Shown here: positions 19,353 through 29,485 of the stretch, piece after piece
How positions within the stretch are numbered: the first letter of the stretch is position 1
Layout of the letters: every line of letters starts with the position of its first letter
From: Pseudomonas lini
GTDB lineage: Bacteria; Pseudomonadota; Gammaproteobacteria; Pseudomonadales; Pseudomonadaceae
Direction of reading: 5' to 3'
NCBI RefSeq assembly: GCF_001042905.1
Contig: NZ_JYLB01000004.1
Location: 124,001 to 188,000, forward strand
DNA: 64,000 bases
Notes under the pieces: model-generated
Told to the model about the DNA's origin: nothing
Seen by the model: only the letters and a program-made list of their open reading frames with translations
Database searches by the model: none
Program-made: the position numbers and the translations under genes

Positions 19353-20741
19353 TCAATCCAGTAGAGAAAGGGTGACAGGCGTCAGGTGATTGTCTTCGAC
19401 GCGCACTTGCAGCTCGCCTTCGCCCAGTTTGGCTTTCAGGCGCTGGCCGGTATGGGTCTGCGCGGCGCTACGAATCGCGTTACCGCGCTCGTCCAGCAGA
19501 ATGCTGTAGCCACGCGCGAGTGTCGCCAACGGGCTGACCACATGCAGCGTCTGCATCTGACTTTGCAGTTGCAGGCGACGGGATTTAAGACCTTCACGCA
19601 TGGCCCGGGGCAGACGCTCGGCGAGGCTGTCGAGACGTTGGCGAAGCATCGCCAGTTGTCGCCCGGGATGTTGCCCGGCGAGGCGGGTTTCCAGGCGGAT
19701 CAAACGTTCGCGACGGGTATTGAGGCTGCGTTCGAAGGCGCGGCGCATGCGCATGTCCAGATCATCCAGACGTTGTGCTTGCTGACGCAGTCGTTCGCCG
19801 GGATGACGCAGGCGCCGGGCCATGCCTTCCAGACGCAGCCGATCGCGCATCAAACGGTCGCGGATACGCATCACCAGGCGCCGATGCAGACTTTCGACGC
19901 GACGCACCAGATCACTGGAGTCCGGCGCGAGCAGTTCGGCCGCGGCGGACGGTGTCGGGGCGCGGACGTCGGCGACGAAGTCACTGATCGACACGTCGGT
20001 TTCGTGGCCGACGGCGCTGACAATCGGTGTCACGCAGGCATCCACGGCGCGGGCCACGGCTTCTTCATTGAAACACCAGAGGTCTTCCAGCGAACCGCCG
20101 CCACGGGCCAGGATCAACGCGTCGAAACCGCGGGCATCCGCCAGTTTCAGTGCACGGACAATCTGCGCGGTGGCTTCGCGGCCTTGCACGGCGGTGGGGA
20201 TCAGCGTCAGTTGGATCTGCGGCGCGCGGCGGCGGAACACACTGATGATGTCGCGGATCACCGCACCGGTGGGCGAGCTGATGATGCCGATGCGTTGCGG
20301 GTGCGCCGGCAGCGGCACTTTGCGCTCGGCACTGAACAGGCCTTCGGCACTGAGCTTTTCCTTCAACGCATCGAAGGCCAGGCGCAGGGCGCCATCACCG
20401 GCCGGTTCCACGGTGTCGAGAATCAGCTGGTAATCGCCACGGCCTTCAAACAGCGAAACCTTGCCGCGAACCTTGACCGCCAAGCCGTCCTTCAACGCCT
20501 GCCGAACCCGCGCGGCGTTCTGCCGGAACAGCGCGCAACGCACTTGGGCGCCGCTGTCCTTGAGGGTGAAATACACATGGCCGGACGCCGGGCGGGCGAG
20601 GTTGGAGATTTCGCCTTCGACCCAGATGTTGCTGAACACGTCTTCGAGCAACACCCGCGCGCGGCCGTTGAGCTGGCTGACAGTCAGGACTTCCCGGTCC
20701 AGGCCGAGTCTTGCAAAGGGATCTTTAATCATGGGGCGCAT
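19353..20741 (-). CDS. xseA: Exodeoxyribonuclease VII large subunit
   Basis: Large subunit of the ssDNA exonuclease made of XseA and XseB. The N-terminal OB-fold (LTVSQLNGRARVLLEDVF, WVEGEISNLARPASGHVYF) is followed by the catalytic domain with ARGGGSLEDLWCFNEE and GHETDVSISDFVAD, then a coiled coil. 462 residues. ATG 20741 is kept because AGGAG lies about 12 bases before it; a second ATG three codons later is possible. xseB is not adjacent. Confidence 0.95.
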   Translation of the reverse strand: MRPMIKDPFARLGLDREVLTVSQLNGRARVLLEDVFSNIWVEGEISNLARPASGHVYFTLKDSGAQVRCALFRQNAARVRQALKDGLAVKVRGKVSLFEGRGDYQLILDTVEPAGDGALRLAFDALKEKLSAEGLFSAERKVPLPAHPQRIGIISSPTGAVIRDIISVFRRRAPQIQLTLIPTAVQGREATAQIVRALKLADARGFDALILARGGGSLEDLWCFNEEAVARAVDACVTPIVSAVGHETDVSISDFVADVRAPTPSAAAELLAPDSSDLVRRVESLHRRLVMRIRDRLMRDRLRLEGMARRLRHPGERLRQQAQRLDDLDMRMRRAFERSLNTRRERLIRLETRLAGQHPGRQLAMLRQRLDSLAERLPRAMREGLKSRRLQLQSQMQTLHVVSPLATLARGYSILLDERGNAIRSAAQTHTGQRLKAKLGEGELQVRVEDNHLTPVTLSLLD

Positions 20742-20778
20742 GATAAAGGCAATCTCCTGCGCAATGCACGATCCCCCT

Positions 20779-20875
20779 GTAGGAGCTGCCGCAGGCTGCG
20801 ATCTTTTGATCTTGATTTTCGGCGAGGCTGAAATTGCTGAAGATCAAAAGATCGCAGCCTTCGGCAGCTCCTACA
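20779..20875. repeat. Family B inverted repeat
   Basis: Arms of the TGTAGGAGCTGCCGCAGGCT / AGCCTTCGGCAGCTCCTACA type, each running on into GATCTTTTGATC, around a short spacer. It lies upstream of xseA. Seven copies of this family occur in the window. It differs from the REP pairs by its core GGCTGCGATCTTTTGATC. Confidence 0.9.
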
Positions 20876-20919
20876 TTGACCGAGTACACCGCTGATTGAG
20901 CGGATGCACTCAAAGCCCC

Positions 20920-20998
20920 GTAGGAGCTGGCGCAGCCTGCGATCTTTTGATCTGCTGGTCGGTCAGCCGAAAAAATCGCAGCCTGCGGCAGCTCCTAT
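20920..20998. repeat. Family B inverted repeat, degenerate
   Basis: Second copy about 45 bases from the previous one, with arms GTAGGAGCTGGCGCAGCCTG and its approximate complement, and a shortened right arm. The stop codon of the LysR gene (20997-20995, minus strand) lies inside its right end. Confidence 0.88.
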
Positions 20999-21891
20999 AG
21001 GGATTGGGTGAAATGCTGAATGAATTGCTGAACCAGCGCAGTGGGACTCTGCCGACAGGCGAGGGCGACAGTGCTGTGGCAATCCGGGTCGTCCAAGGAC
21101 AGAAAGTGGATATCCGGCGGCGCAATGTCTTGCATCGATTCGGGCAACAGCGCAATGCCGAACCCGGCCTGGATCAGTTGCAGTTGCGTGGTTTTGCGCG
21201 ACACCACTCGAGCCGCCCGGGGAAAGAACCCTTGGCGCATGCACAACTCGGCGGACAGATAGCTCAGACCGCCACGCTGTGGATGAGGGATGGAAATAAA
21301 CGCTTCATTCTTCAACTGCGCCAGATCGATGCCTTGCGCGGACTTATCCACAGCCAGCCGATGATTTGGCGGCACCGCCAGCAACAGGCGCTCGCTGTAC
21401 AGCGGAACAATTTGCACCCCTTCACGCTGACGCAGCACCGGCAGGCGCAACAGGCCCACATCGAGGCGACCTTCGACCAATTCTTCCAGTTGCGCCTCGG
21501 AGGACAGCTTGACAATGTCCATCGACACACCAGCGTGCCGATCCAGGTAGACGCTGATTCCTCGCAGTAGCCGACCGCTCATGGGCACGGTGCTGGAGTG
21601 ACTGAGGCGCAAAACGCCCAGTTGACCGGTGCCCACTTGGGTGGCCATCTCGCTGGCCTTGGTCAGTTCGTTCAATAGGTTTCTGGCCCGAGGCAAAAAG
21701 GCTTCACCCGCCGCCGTCAAACGGGGCTGGCGCGCGGTGCGTTCGAACAGCGGCGTTTGCAGCCGGGTTTCCATGTCCTTGATCTGCCGGCTCAAGGCCG
21801 ATTGAGCAATGAACAGTCGTTCGGCTGCAGCACTGAAGCTGCCGCTCTCGGCGATTTCCACGAAGTAACGCAATTGGCGGGTTGAAAGCAC
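20995..21891 (-). CDS. LysR-family transcriptional regulator
   Basis: DNA-binding regulator with an N-terminal winged HTH (STRQLRYFVEIAESGSFSAA, then AQSALSRQIKDME) and a C-terminal effector domain. GTG 21891 is chosen: AAGG lies about 10 bases before it, and the product begins at LSTRQLRYF with 298 residues, normal for the family; an upstream in-frame ATG at 21942 would add 17 unusual residues. It is divergent from the TSUP transporter gene, which it probably controls. Effector unknown. Confidence 0.9.
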   Translation of the reverse strand: MLSTRQLRYFVEIAESGSFSAAAERLFIAQSALSRQIKDMETRLQTPLFERTARQPRLTAAGEAFLPRARNLLNELTKASEMATQVGTGQLGVLRLSHSSTVPMSGRLLRGISVYLDRHAGVSMDIVKLSSEAQLEELVEGRLDVGLLRLPVLRQREGVQIVPLYSERLLLAVPPNHRLAVDKSAQGIDLAQLKNEAFISIPHPQRGGLSYLSAELCMRQGFFPRAARVVSRKTTQLQLIQAGFGIALLPESMQDIAPPDIHFLSLDDPDCHSTVALACRQSPTALVQQFIQHFTQSL

Positions 21892-21991
21892 GAGGTATGC
21901 CTTTTCGAGATGGGTAGTCGACTTTGAAGATATTAGTCGCAACGCTCGGCGCTGGCTAAAGTCATCGCAGGAATAAAAGGAAGCCGTGTCG

Positions 21992-22759
21992 ATGAATGTG
22001 CTGGAGTTATTAAACCAATGGCCGTGGGGTGCGGTGGATTGGCTGGTGATCGGGTTGGGCGTCGCCCTGGCCTACATCGTGTTCGGCATCGCCGGTTTTG
22101 GCACCGCGCTGGTGGCCGGGCCGATTCTGATCCTGTTCATGCCGCTGTCGAAAATCGTGCCGCTGCTGGTGTTGCTGGATTTCGTCGCGGCGTTCGGCAA
22201 TCTGCTGCCCTCACGACGGAATGTGGCGAGGCCCGAATTGCTGCGATTGCTGCCGTGCATGGCAGTGGGCTGCACGTTGGGGGTGATTTTTCTGCTGAAC
22301 CTGAAATCCGATGTATTGCTGCTGTTGATGGGGCTGTTTATCAGTGCCTATGCGATTTACAGCCTGTGGATTAAAACCCGTCCGGCGCGATTGTCCGCCG
22401 GGTGGGCGGTGCCGATGGGCACGGTGGGCGGGATGTTCGGGGCGCTGTTTGGCAGTGGCGGCTTTTTATATGCGATCTATTTGAACAGTCGGCTGCCCAA
22501 GGACGCGGCCCGGGCGACCCAGAGTGCGCTGATCAGTTGCAGCACCGTGGTGCGTTTGAGCCTGTTTGCCGTCGCCGGTGTGTATGCCGAGCTACCCTTG
22601 TTGGTGTTGGCGCTGTGTTTGTTGCCAGCGATGGCGCTGGGGTTGTGGATCGGCCGGCGGTTGACCATGAAATTGTCCCGCGAGGCATTCGTGCGGCTGG
22701 TCACCTGGCTGGTGCTGGCCAGCGGGATTGCCTTGATCGGGCGCTATTTGAGTACTTGA
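21992..22759 (+). CDS. TSUP/TauE-SafE family membrane transporter
   Basis: Inner-membrane protein with about eight hydrophobic segments, related to the TauE/SafE family that exports sulfite, sulfoacetate or other organic anions. Gly-rich motifs typical of the family are present (GIAGFGTALVAGPIL near the start, GGMFGALFGSGGFLYAIY in the middle, the two halves of the internal repeat). ATG 21992 has AAGGAAG 8 bases upstream; GTG 21986 is an alternative. Divergent from a LysR gene. Substrate not determinable. Confidence 0.87.
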   Translation: MNVLELLNQWPWGAVDWLVIGLGVALAYIVFGIAGFGTALVAGPILILFMPLSKIVPLLVLLDFVAAFGNLLPSRRNVARPELLRLLPCMAVGCTLGVIFLLNLKSDVLLLLMGLFISAYAIYSLWIKTRPARLSAGWAVPMGTVGGMFGALFGSGGFLYAIYLNSRLPKDAARATQSALISCSTVVRLSLFAVAGVYAELPLLVLALCLLPAMALGLWIGRRLTMKLSREAFVRLVTWLVLASGIALIGRYLST

Positions 22760-22800
22760 CCGGATTTCGTCAGGGATTAAGCTGCCGGCCGCCCTGACGC

Positions 22801-22890
22801 CTTCGCGGGCAAGCCCGCTCCCACAAGGATTTCAGGTGAGCACAAATGTGTTTACGACCGAGATCGTGTGGGAGCGGGCTTGCCCGCGAT
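22801..22890. repeat. Family A REP pair (REPIN)
   Basis: TTCGCGGGCAAGCCCGCTCC and inverted GGAGCGGGCTTGCCCGCGAT flank a spacer of about 40 bases. It lies between the TSUP gene and the next gene. Confidence 0.92.
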
Positions 22891-22943
22891 GGCGTCAGGA
22901 CGAACACCGCAGAAATATCCATTTGACGCAGTAGGCTTGCACC

Positions 22944-23492
22944 ATGAATTCCCAAAGCATCATCGTCCCGAAAATCTCCACCCTGCCGGTACACGAACCC
23001 CGGGCCCGGGCGGTCGTGCGTTGGCTGGTGCGCAAGAACATCATTAAAGAAGAACTGACCACCTGTGGCCGCACCGGCAATCGCATGGCCCACGCCATCG
23101 CCGACGGTGCCCGCGCCGTGGTCCTGCACCCTGAAGCGCTGCCGTTCGGCGAGCCGGTCAATGGCCTGGAAATCATCACCAAGCGCTGCATCTATACACC
23201 GGCCAAGGGATTCCTCGAAGAAGCCGGCTGCGCCGAGTGTCGCAAGGAAATCGGCGAAGCGCTGTTCGAAAGCCTGGAAGAGTGGATGCCGGGGCGCACC
23301 GATAACTTCACGTGCCCTGAATGCGGGCATGAAGATGACATCAACGGGTTTCTGTTCTTGCAGGAATGCGGTTTTTCCAACTTGGGTTTCATCTTCAACA
23401 ACTGGCTCGAGGCTGGGTTCAAGCAGAGCTTTATCGACGAATTTGCCGATTGGCTGGATCAGCCCGTGAGCTGGGTCAAAGTCGAACTCTGA
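22944..23492 (+). CDS. Hypothetical protein with CxxC pairs, 182 aa
   Basis: Family not identified with confidence. The protein starts MNSQSIIVPKISTLPVHEP and has two cysteine pairs, CAEC near residue 98 and CPECGH near residue 124, which look like a zinc ribbon. The C-terminal third is rich in aromatic and acidic residues (FLFLQECGFSNLGFIFNNW). No signal peptide or membrane segment. Relatives in Pseudomonas are often labelled sugar ABC transporter ATPase, but no Walker motifs are present, so that label would be wrong. Confidence 0.72.
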   Translation: MNSQSIIVPKISTLPVHEPRARAVVRWLVRKNIIKEELTTCGRTGNRMAHAIADGARAVVLHPEALPFGEPVNGLEIITKRCIYTPAKGFLEEAGCAECRKEIGEALFESLEEWMPGRTDNFTCPECGHEDDINGFLFLQECGFSNLGFIFNNWLEAGFKQSFIDEFADWLDQPVSWVKVEL

Positions 23493-23505
23493 ACGCGGGC
23501 GCCTT

Positions 23506-23590
23506 TGTAGGAGCTGCCGCAGGCTGCGATCTTTTGATCTTGTTTTTGAAAATCAAAGTCAAAACATCGCAGCCTTCGGCAGCTCCTACA
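23506..23590. repeat. Family B inverted repeat
   Basis: TGTAGGAGCTGCCGCAGGCT ... AGCCTTCGGCAGCTCCTACA around a short A/T-rich spacer. It starts 14 bases after the stop of the preceding gene and could serve as its terminator. Confidence 0.9.
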
Positions 23591-23630
23591 GAGGTGTCGT
23601 TTTTCCGTATGTCAGTAATGCCAATAATAG

Positions 23631-25178
<1,548 letters not shown>

Positions 25179-25203
25179 GGCTTCCAGCAATAAGTTAAGT
25201 AAC

Positions 25204-25223
25204 CGGGGCTGTTTTCAGCCCCG
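25204..25223 (+). terminator. Hairpin between guaB and guaA
   Basis: Perfect stem CGGGGCT / AGCCCCG with loop GTTTTC, followed by AGTTGTTTCT. The T-run is weak, so partial termination or mRNA protection between guaB and guaA is likelier than a full stop. Confidence 0.6.
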
Positions 25224-25271
25224 AGTTGTTTCTGATTCTCTTCACCGAACTGCATAGACGAGACTGACCAC

Positions 25272-26849
25272 ATGGCCCTCGACATTCACGCCCACCGCAT
25301 CCTGATCCTCGACTTCGGTTCCCAGTACACCCAGCTGATTGCCCGCCGCGTGCGTGAAATTGGCGTGTACTGCGAACTGCATCCGTTCGACATGGACGAC
25401 GAAGCGATTCGCGAATTCGCTCCAAAAGGCGTCATTCTCGCCGGCGGCCCCGAGTCCGTGCACGTAGCCGACAGCCCGCGCTGCCCGCAAGCGGTGTTTG
25501 ACCTGGGCGTACCGGTCTTCGGTATCTGCTACGGCATGCAGACCATGGCTGAACAGCTGGGTGGCAAGGTCGAAGGTTCCGAGCTGCGTGAGTTCGGTTA
25601 TGCCCGCGTTGACGTGGTCGGCAAGAGCCGTCTGCTCGATGGCATCGAAGACCATATCGACGCCGATGGCCTGTTCGGCCTCGACGTATGGATGAGCCAC
25701 GGTGACAAGGTCACCAAGATGCCGGAAGACTTCCACATCCTGGCCAGCACCCCGAGCTGCCCGATTGCCGGCATGTTCAACGATGCTCGCGGCTACTACG
25801 GCGTGCAGTTCCACCCGGAAGTGACCCACACCAAGCAGGGTGGTCGCATCCTCTCGCGCTTCATCCTCGATATCTGCGGCTGCGAAGCCCTGTGGACACC
25901 TTCGAAGATTGCTGAAGACGCCATCGCCCAGGTTCGCGCCCAGGTGGGCACCGACAACGTATTGCTCGGCTTGTCCGGCGGCGTTGACTCCTCGGTGGTT
26001 GCCGCGCTGCTGCACAAGGCTATCGGCGACCAGTTGACCTGCGTCTTCGTCGACAACGGCCTGCTGCGCTTGCACGAAGGCGAGCAAGTGATGGCCATGT
26101 TCGCCGAGAACATGGGCGTCAAAGTGATTCGCGCCAACGCCGAGGACCAGTTCCTCGACAATCTGGCAGGCGAAAGCGACCCAGAGAAGAAGCGCAAGAT
26201 CATTGGCCGTACCTTCATCGACGTTTTCGATGCCCAGTCCAACAAACTGGATAACATCAAATACCTCGCCCAAGGCACCATTTACCCGGACGTGATCGAG
26301 TCGGCTGGCGCGAAAAGCGGCAAGGCTCATGTGATCAAGTCGCACCACAACGTGGGCGGCCTGCCGGAAGAAATGAACCTCAAGCTGGTTGAACCCCTGC
26401 GCGAGCTGTTCAAGGATGAAGTCCGTCGTCTGGGCCTGGAACTGGGCCTGCCGTACGACATGGTCTACCGTCACCCGTTCCCGGGCCCGGGCCTGGGCGT
26501 GCGCATTCTCGGTGAAGTGAAGAAGGAATACGCCGACCTGCTGCGTCGCGCCGACCACATCTTCATCGAAGAACTGCGCAAGGCCGACTGGTACCACAAG
26601 GTCAGCCAGGCATTCGTGGTGTTCCAGCCGGTGAAGTCGGTTGGCGTTGTCGGCGATGGCCGTCGTTACGCATGGGTCGTTGCCCTGCGTGCCGTGGAAA
26701 CCATCGACTTCATGACCGCGCGTTGGGCACACCTGCCTTACGAACTGCTGGAAACCGTCAGCGGCCGCATCATCAATGAAATCGAAGGCATCTCCCGCGT
26801 TACTTACGACGTGTCGAGCAAGCCGCCGGCGACGATTGAGTGGGAGTGA
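25272..26849 (+). CDS. guaA: GMP synthase (glutamine-hydrolysing)
   Basis: Converts XMP to GMP with glutamine and ATP. The N-terminal class I amidotransferase has [12 protein letters not shown], the nucleophile in GICYGMQ and the His-Glu pair in [10 protein letters not shown]. The ATP-pyrophosphatase domain has the P-loop [15 protein letters not shown], and the C-terminal dimerisation domain ends in TIEWE. 525 residues is standard. It follows guaB and ends before a strong terminator. Confidence 0.98.
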   Translation: MALDIHAHRILILDFGSQYTQLIARRVREIGVYCELHPFDMDDEAIREFAPKGVILAGGPESVHVADSPRCPQAVFDLGVPVFGICYGMQTMAEQLGGKVEGSELREFGYARVDVVGKSRLLDGIEDHIDADGLFGLDVWMSHGDKVTKMPEDFHILASTPSCPIAGMFNDARGYYGVQFHPEVTHTKQGGRILSRFILDICGCEALWTPSKIAEDAIAQVRAQVGTDNVLLGLSGGVDSSVVAALLHKAIGDQLTCVFVDNGLLRLHEGEQVMAMFAENMGVKVIRANAEDQFLDNLAGESDPEKKRKIIGRTFIDVFDAQSNKLDNIKYLAQGTIYPDVIESAGAKSGKAHVIKSHHNVGGLPEEMNLKLVEPLRELFKDEVRRLGLELGLPYDMVYRHPFPGPGLGVRILGEVKKEYADLLRRADHIFIEELRKADWYHKVSQAFVVFQPVKSVGVVGDGRRYAWVVALRAVETIDFMTARWAHLPYELLETVSGRIINEIEGISRVTYDVSSKPPATIEWE

Positions 26850-26873
26850 TCCCGCACTAGAGTCATCGTTGCG

Positions 26874-26909
26874 AAAGCCCCTGAACCGGTCTCGGTCAGG
26901 GGCTTTTTT
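26874..26909 (+). terminator. Intrinsic terminator after guaA
   Basis: Perfect 11-bp stem AAAGCCCCTGA / TCAGGGGCTTT with an 11-base loop, ending in a run of T. It closes the guaBA unit. Confidence 0.92.
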
Positions 26910-27026
26910 ATGCCTAACTGCTTTTGAAACGTCTGTTTCTGTAACGTATAAAGTGAGCGACATGGCCAGCAGAAGTTTTGCTTCGACAGGTGGTAAAGTA
27001 TTCGCTCGCTGTCGGGAGGATTGAAC

Positions 27027-27719
27027 ATGAAGCTTGAAGAACGCATGCGGATGGCCATCCAGCGCACGTCGGGTAATGTGATCCTGCGCGCGGATGTTGC
27101 ATCGCTGGGTGGTCACTCTCAAGTTTCCGTCGCTCTCGATGAGCTGCAGAAAAAGGGCGTAATTGTTCGGATGGGCATTGGAGTTTATGCCAAAGCGTTC
27201 AGAAATCCTGACACCGGACTCATTACGCCTGTCGAGGATCTTGAAACACTGGCGGTCGAAGCATTTAGACGGTTAGGCATGAGCGCTTCAGTGCAAATGA
27301 CGCCTTCAGAACAGCGCCGTTCGGTCGCCCGCAAGGAAGCGAAAATATGCGTGCAGGGCAATCGCCGAATCCGCCGCAAATTGTCGTTGGGCGGAAGGTC
27401 GGTGGTTTACATCAATGAACGGGCGCCCTCCCGGAAAGCGAAAAATACAGTGAGGCGTCACCCACAAACCGGTGGCTTGATCATCCCGACTGTTGGACTC
27501 AAACGATACGTGCTGGATCTCGCCGAGCTCAACAAGGTTTCGTACGTCAAAACATTTGCCGATGAATGGGCAGAAAATGTCTCGAGATTGGCCGGGGATG
27601 ATGTTCGTACCGACTCAATTGAGCAGTTGGTCATTGCGTTGAAAAAAGAGAAAAAGGTTACCGGCACAGAAGCGGTTCATTTGCTCGCCAACTACTTGAG
27701 AGAAAGACAGCGTGTTTGA
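27027..27719 (+). CDS. DUF6088-like protein, probable antitoxin of a Fic pair
   Basis: 230 residues. The N-terminal part (MKLEERMRMAIQRTSGNVIL, then SLGGHSQVSVALDELQKKG) resembles a winged HTH as in AbiEi/DUF6088 proteins, so it may bind its own promoter. The basic middle region (QGNRRIRRKLSLGGR) and a helical C-terminus follow. GGGAGGA six bases before ATG 27027 fixes the start. Its stop overlaps the Fic gene by 8 bases, the arrangement of a toxin-antitoxin operon. Composition is more A/T-rich than the flanks, which suggests acquisition. The role is inferred from context. Confidence 0.72.
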   Translation: MKLEERMRMAIQRTSGNVILRADVASLGGHSQVSVALDELQKKGVIVRMGIGVYAKAFRNPDTGLITPVEDLETLAVEAFRRLGMSASVQMTPSEQRRSVARKEAKICVQGNRRIRRKLSLGGRSVVYINERAPSRKAKNTVRRHPQTGGLIIPTVGLKRYVLDLAELNKVSYVKTFADEWAENVSRLAGDDVRTDSIEQLVIALKKEKKVTGTEAVHLLANYLRERQRV

Positions 27720-28437
27720 TCCGTTCAAGGATTTCGAAGCGAAAGGGTATCTCAGGAATGTTGTGGGTGAAAAAGACCTCAACATCGTCAAACACCTTGA
27801 GCACGACTTGTTTACCGCGAACCTGTTGGATGCAATGGCTTTCCTGGCCAAGAAGAGAACGATCACTTACGGTGATTTTTTACACGTTCACAAACTTCTT
27901 TTTGGGGATCTTTATCCTTGGGCGGGCAAGGACAGATTGAGCACTTCTCCTGATTTGGCCATTTCCAAGGCCGATATATTCTTCTGTCCTCCGTTTGAGG
28001 CTAAAAGGGCTGTAGAAGAAGGGCTTCGTCTCGGTCAGAACAAAGACTTGCTCAGAAAATCCCCCGGTGTAGTGATGGGTTTTTTTGCCTATGGTCATCC
28101 GTTCCTGGATGGCAATGGCCGAACGATGCTCGTGGTTCACTCGGTGTTGTGTGATCGAGCAGGGTTTTCAATCAACTGGAGCAGGACGACAAAGTCCGCT
28201 TACCTGTCGGCGTTAAGTAGCGAGATCGAGACGCCCGACAAGGGAATCCTGGATGATTACTTGAAAGACTTTATCGAGCCGCCTCTGGAACCGGGCGAAT
28301 GGGAAGCCGCCATTCAGTCAGTTAAGGGGCTTAATGGACTCGTTTCGGTGGACACTATTGAAGGAACCTTCGATGACCCGGCCATTTCGCAGAAGTATCA
28401 GGAGTTCGATAAGCGCAGGGGTTACAAGATCGATTGA
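27712..28437 (+). CDS. Fic-domain protein, probable toxin
   Basis: Fic/Doc family protein, 241 residues, starting at GTG 27712 inside the end of the preceding gene. Fic enzymes move AMP or other phosphate groups onto proteins. The core is clear: LFGDLYPWAGKDR (about residues 63-75) and the active-site loop HPFLDGNGRT with catalytic His129. Position 140, where canonical Fic motifs (HPFx[D/E]GNGRxxR) have a second Arg, is Leu. No clear inhibitory [S/T]xxxE[G/N] motif is visible in either protein. The C-terminal part after residue 180 is not assigned. Confidence 0.85.
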   Translation: MFDPFKDFEAKGYLRNVVGEKDLNIVKHLEHDLFTANLLDAMAFLAKKRTITYGDFLHVHKLLFGDLYPWAGKDRLSTSPDLAISKADIFFCPPFEAKRAVEEGLRLGQNKDLLRKSPGVVMGFFAYGHPFLDGNGRTMLVVHSVLCDRAGFSINWSRTTKSAYLSALSSEIETPDKGILDDYLKDFIEPPLEPGEWEAAIQSVKGLNGLVSVDTIEGTFDDPAISQKYQEFDKRRGYKID

Positions 28438-28439
28438 TT

Positions 28440-28466
28440 GTTAGCTGCCAGTGTCAGGCAGCTAAC
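28440..28466. terminator. Hairpin after the Fic gene
   Basis: Perfect 10-bp stem GTTAGCTGCC / GGCAGCTAAC with a 7-base loop, starting two bases after the stop. No T-run follows on either strand, but it lies between convergent genes and may end both transcripts. Confidence 0.5.
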
Positions 28467-28543
28467 ACATCCCATCCTATTTGTTCGTGCAAGTTAAACG
28501 CACGCGACCGCCTTCATTTCCCTTTATCCGGCCGTAGCGCATC

Positions 28544-29248
28544 TCAGCGCCGGGCCACATCCGAAAAGTAAAACTTGTCCAGGGTATGTCGCGATTCGGT
28601 GTACTCGAACTGCCTGCCATCCTGCAAAAACGTCTGGTTACTAACCACGATCACATGGCTTCGCCCATCGAGGTCCAGATGTTGCTGGTCGTCCTTGCTG
28701 CGGGGCACTGCTTCGATGGTGCGCTGGGCGTAGGCGATTTGCAGTTGCAGGGTCTGCTCGATGAAGGCGTAGATCGATTGTTCGGCGATATCGCGGGACA
28801 AACCGGGAATCACGTCGCTGACGAAATGGTTGATGTCGAGGATCACCCGTTTGCCGTCGATCCGCCGTACTCGCTTGATCCGCGTGATCAGGCTGCCTTC
28901 TGCAGCCTTGATGTGTTCGAGCAGCGGGCCTTCGAGGGGGATTTGTGCGAACTCAACCACCTCGGTGCTGACGTCATTGCCCAGTCGCGGGTAGGTTTCC
29001 TGGAAGCTGACGATGCCGCCGAGCTGAAACTCGATCGGGTTGGTCGACAGCACGAAGGTGCCTTTGCCGTGGACTTTCTGGGCGAAACCGCGCTCCTGCA
29101 ATTGCTCGATGGCCTTGCGCACAGTGCCGCGACTGGCCTGATAGCTGTCCATCAGTTCGGTTTCGGAAGGCAGTCGTGCGCCGCGTTCCAGACGTTCGGT
29201 CGTAATGCTGGCAAGCAGATCGCTGTAGATCTGGTTGTATTTACTCAT
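28544..29248 (-). CDS. treR: GntR-family trehalose operon repressor TreR
   Basis: 234 residues. N-terminal GntR winged HTH (KYNQIYSDLLASITTERL, then PSETELMDSYQASRGTVRKA) and a C-terminal UTRA effector domain, the TreR type of Bacillus and Pseudomonas, which senses trehalose 6-phosphate. The frame runs on upstream for a long way without a stop, but ATG 29248 begins a proper GntR N-terminus. It is divergent from treP, with twin palindromes between them. Confidence 0.92.
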   Translation of the reverse strand: MSKYNQIYSDLLASITTERLERGARLPSETELMDSYQASRGTVRKAIEQLQERGFAQKVHGKGTFVLSTNPIEFQLGGIVSFQETYPRLGNDVSTEVVEFAQIPLEGPLLEHIKAAEGSLITRIKRVRRIDGKRVILDINHFVSDVIPGLSRDIAEQSIYAFIEQTLQLQIAYAQRTIEAVPRSKDDQQHLDLDGRSHVIVVSNQTFLQDGRQFEYTESRHTLDKFYFSDVARR

Positions 29249-29389
29249 GGGGATGGCTCTGTGCCGCGCTGTGCTCAAGGTTTTGAACCTTAAGGGCAGG
29301 GTAGGGGTTTGTCCATGCGGCTTTGGGTTTCTTTGACTTCGGAGGTAGGAAATGTCGCCGCCTGTCGGGTTCGGGGGAAACAAAATCAA

Positions 29390-29431
29390 ACTCGTCTGTA
29401 CGAGTTGTTGCAATAACTCGTACAGACGAGT
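29390..29431. promoter_or_regulatory. Twin TreR operator palindromes
   Basis: ACTCGTCTGTACGAGT (29390-29405) and ACTCGTACAGACGAGT (29416-29431) are each near-palindromes and are exact reverse complements of each other, 26 bases apart centre to centre. They lie between divergent treR and treP, so they are the obvious binding sites for TreR. Assignment is by position and symmetry. Confidence 0.8.
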
Positions 29432-29485
29432 ACTTTTCGCTTCGGCGTGCTGCCAATAACAAAAAACTACAGTGGAAGAACGAGC

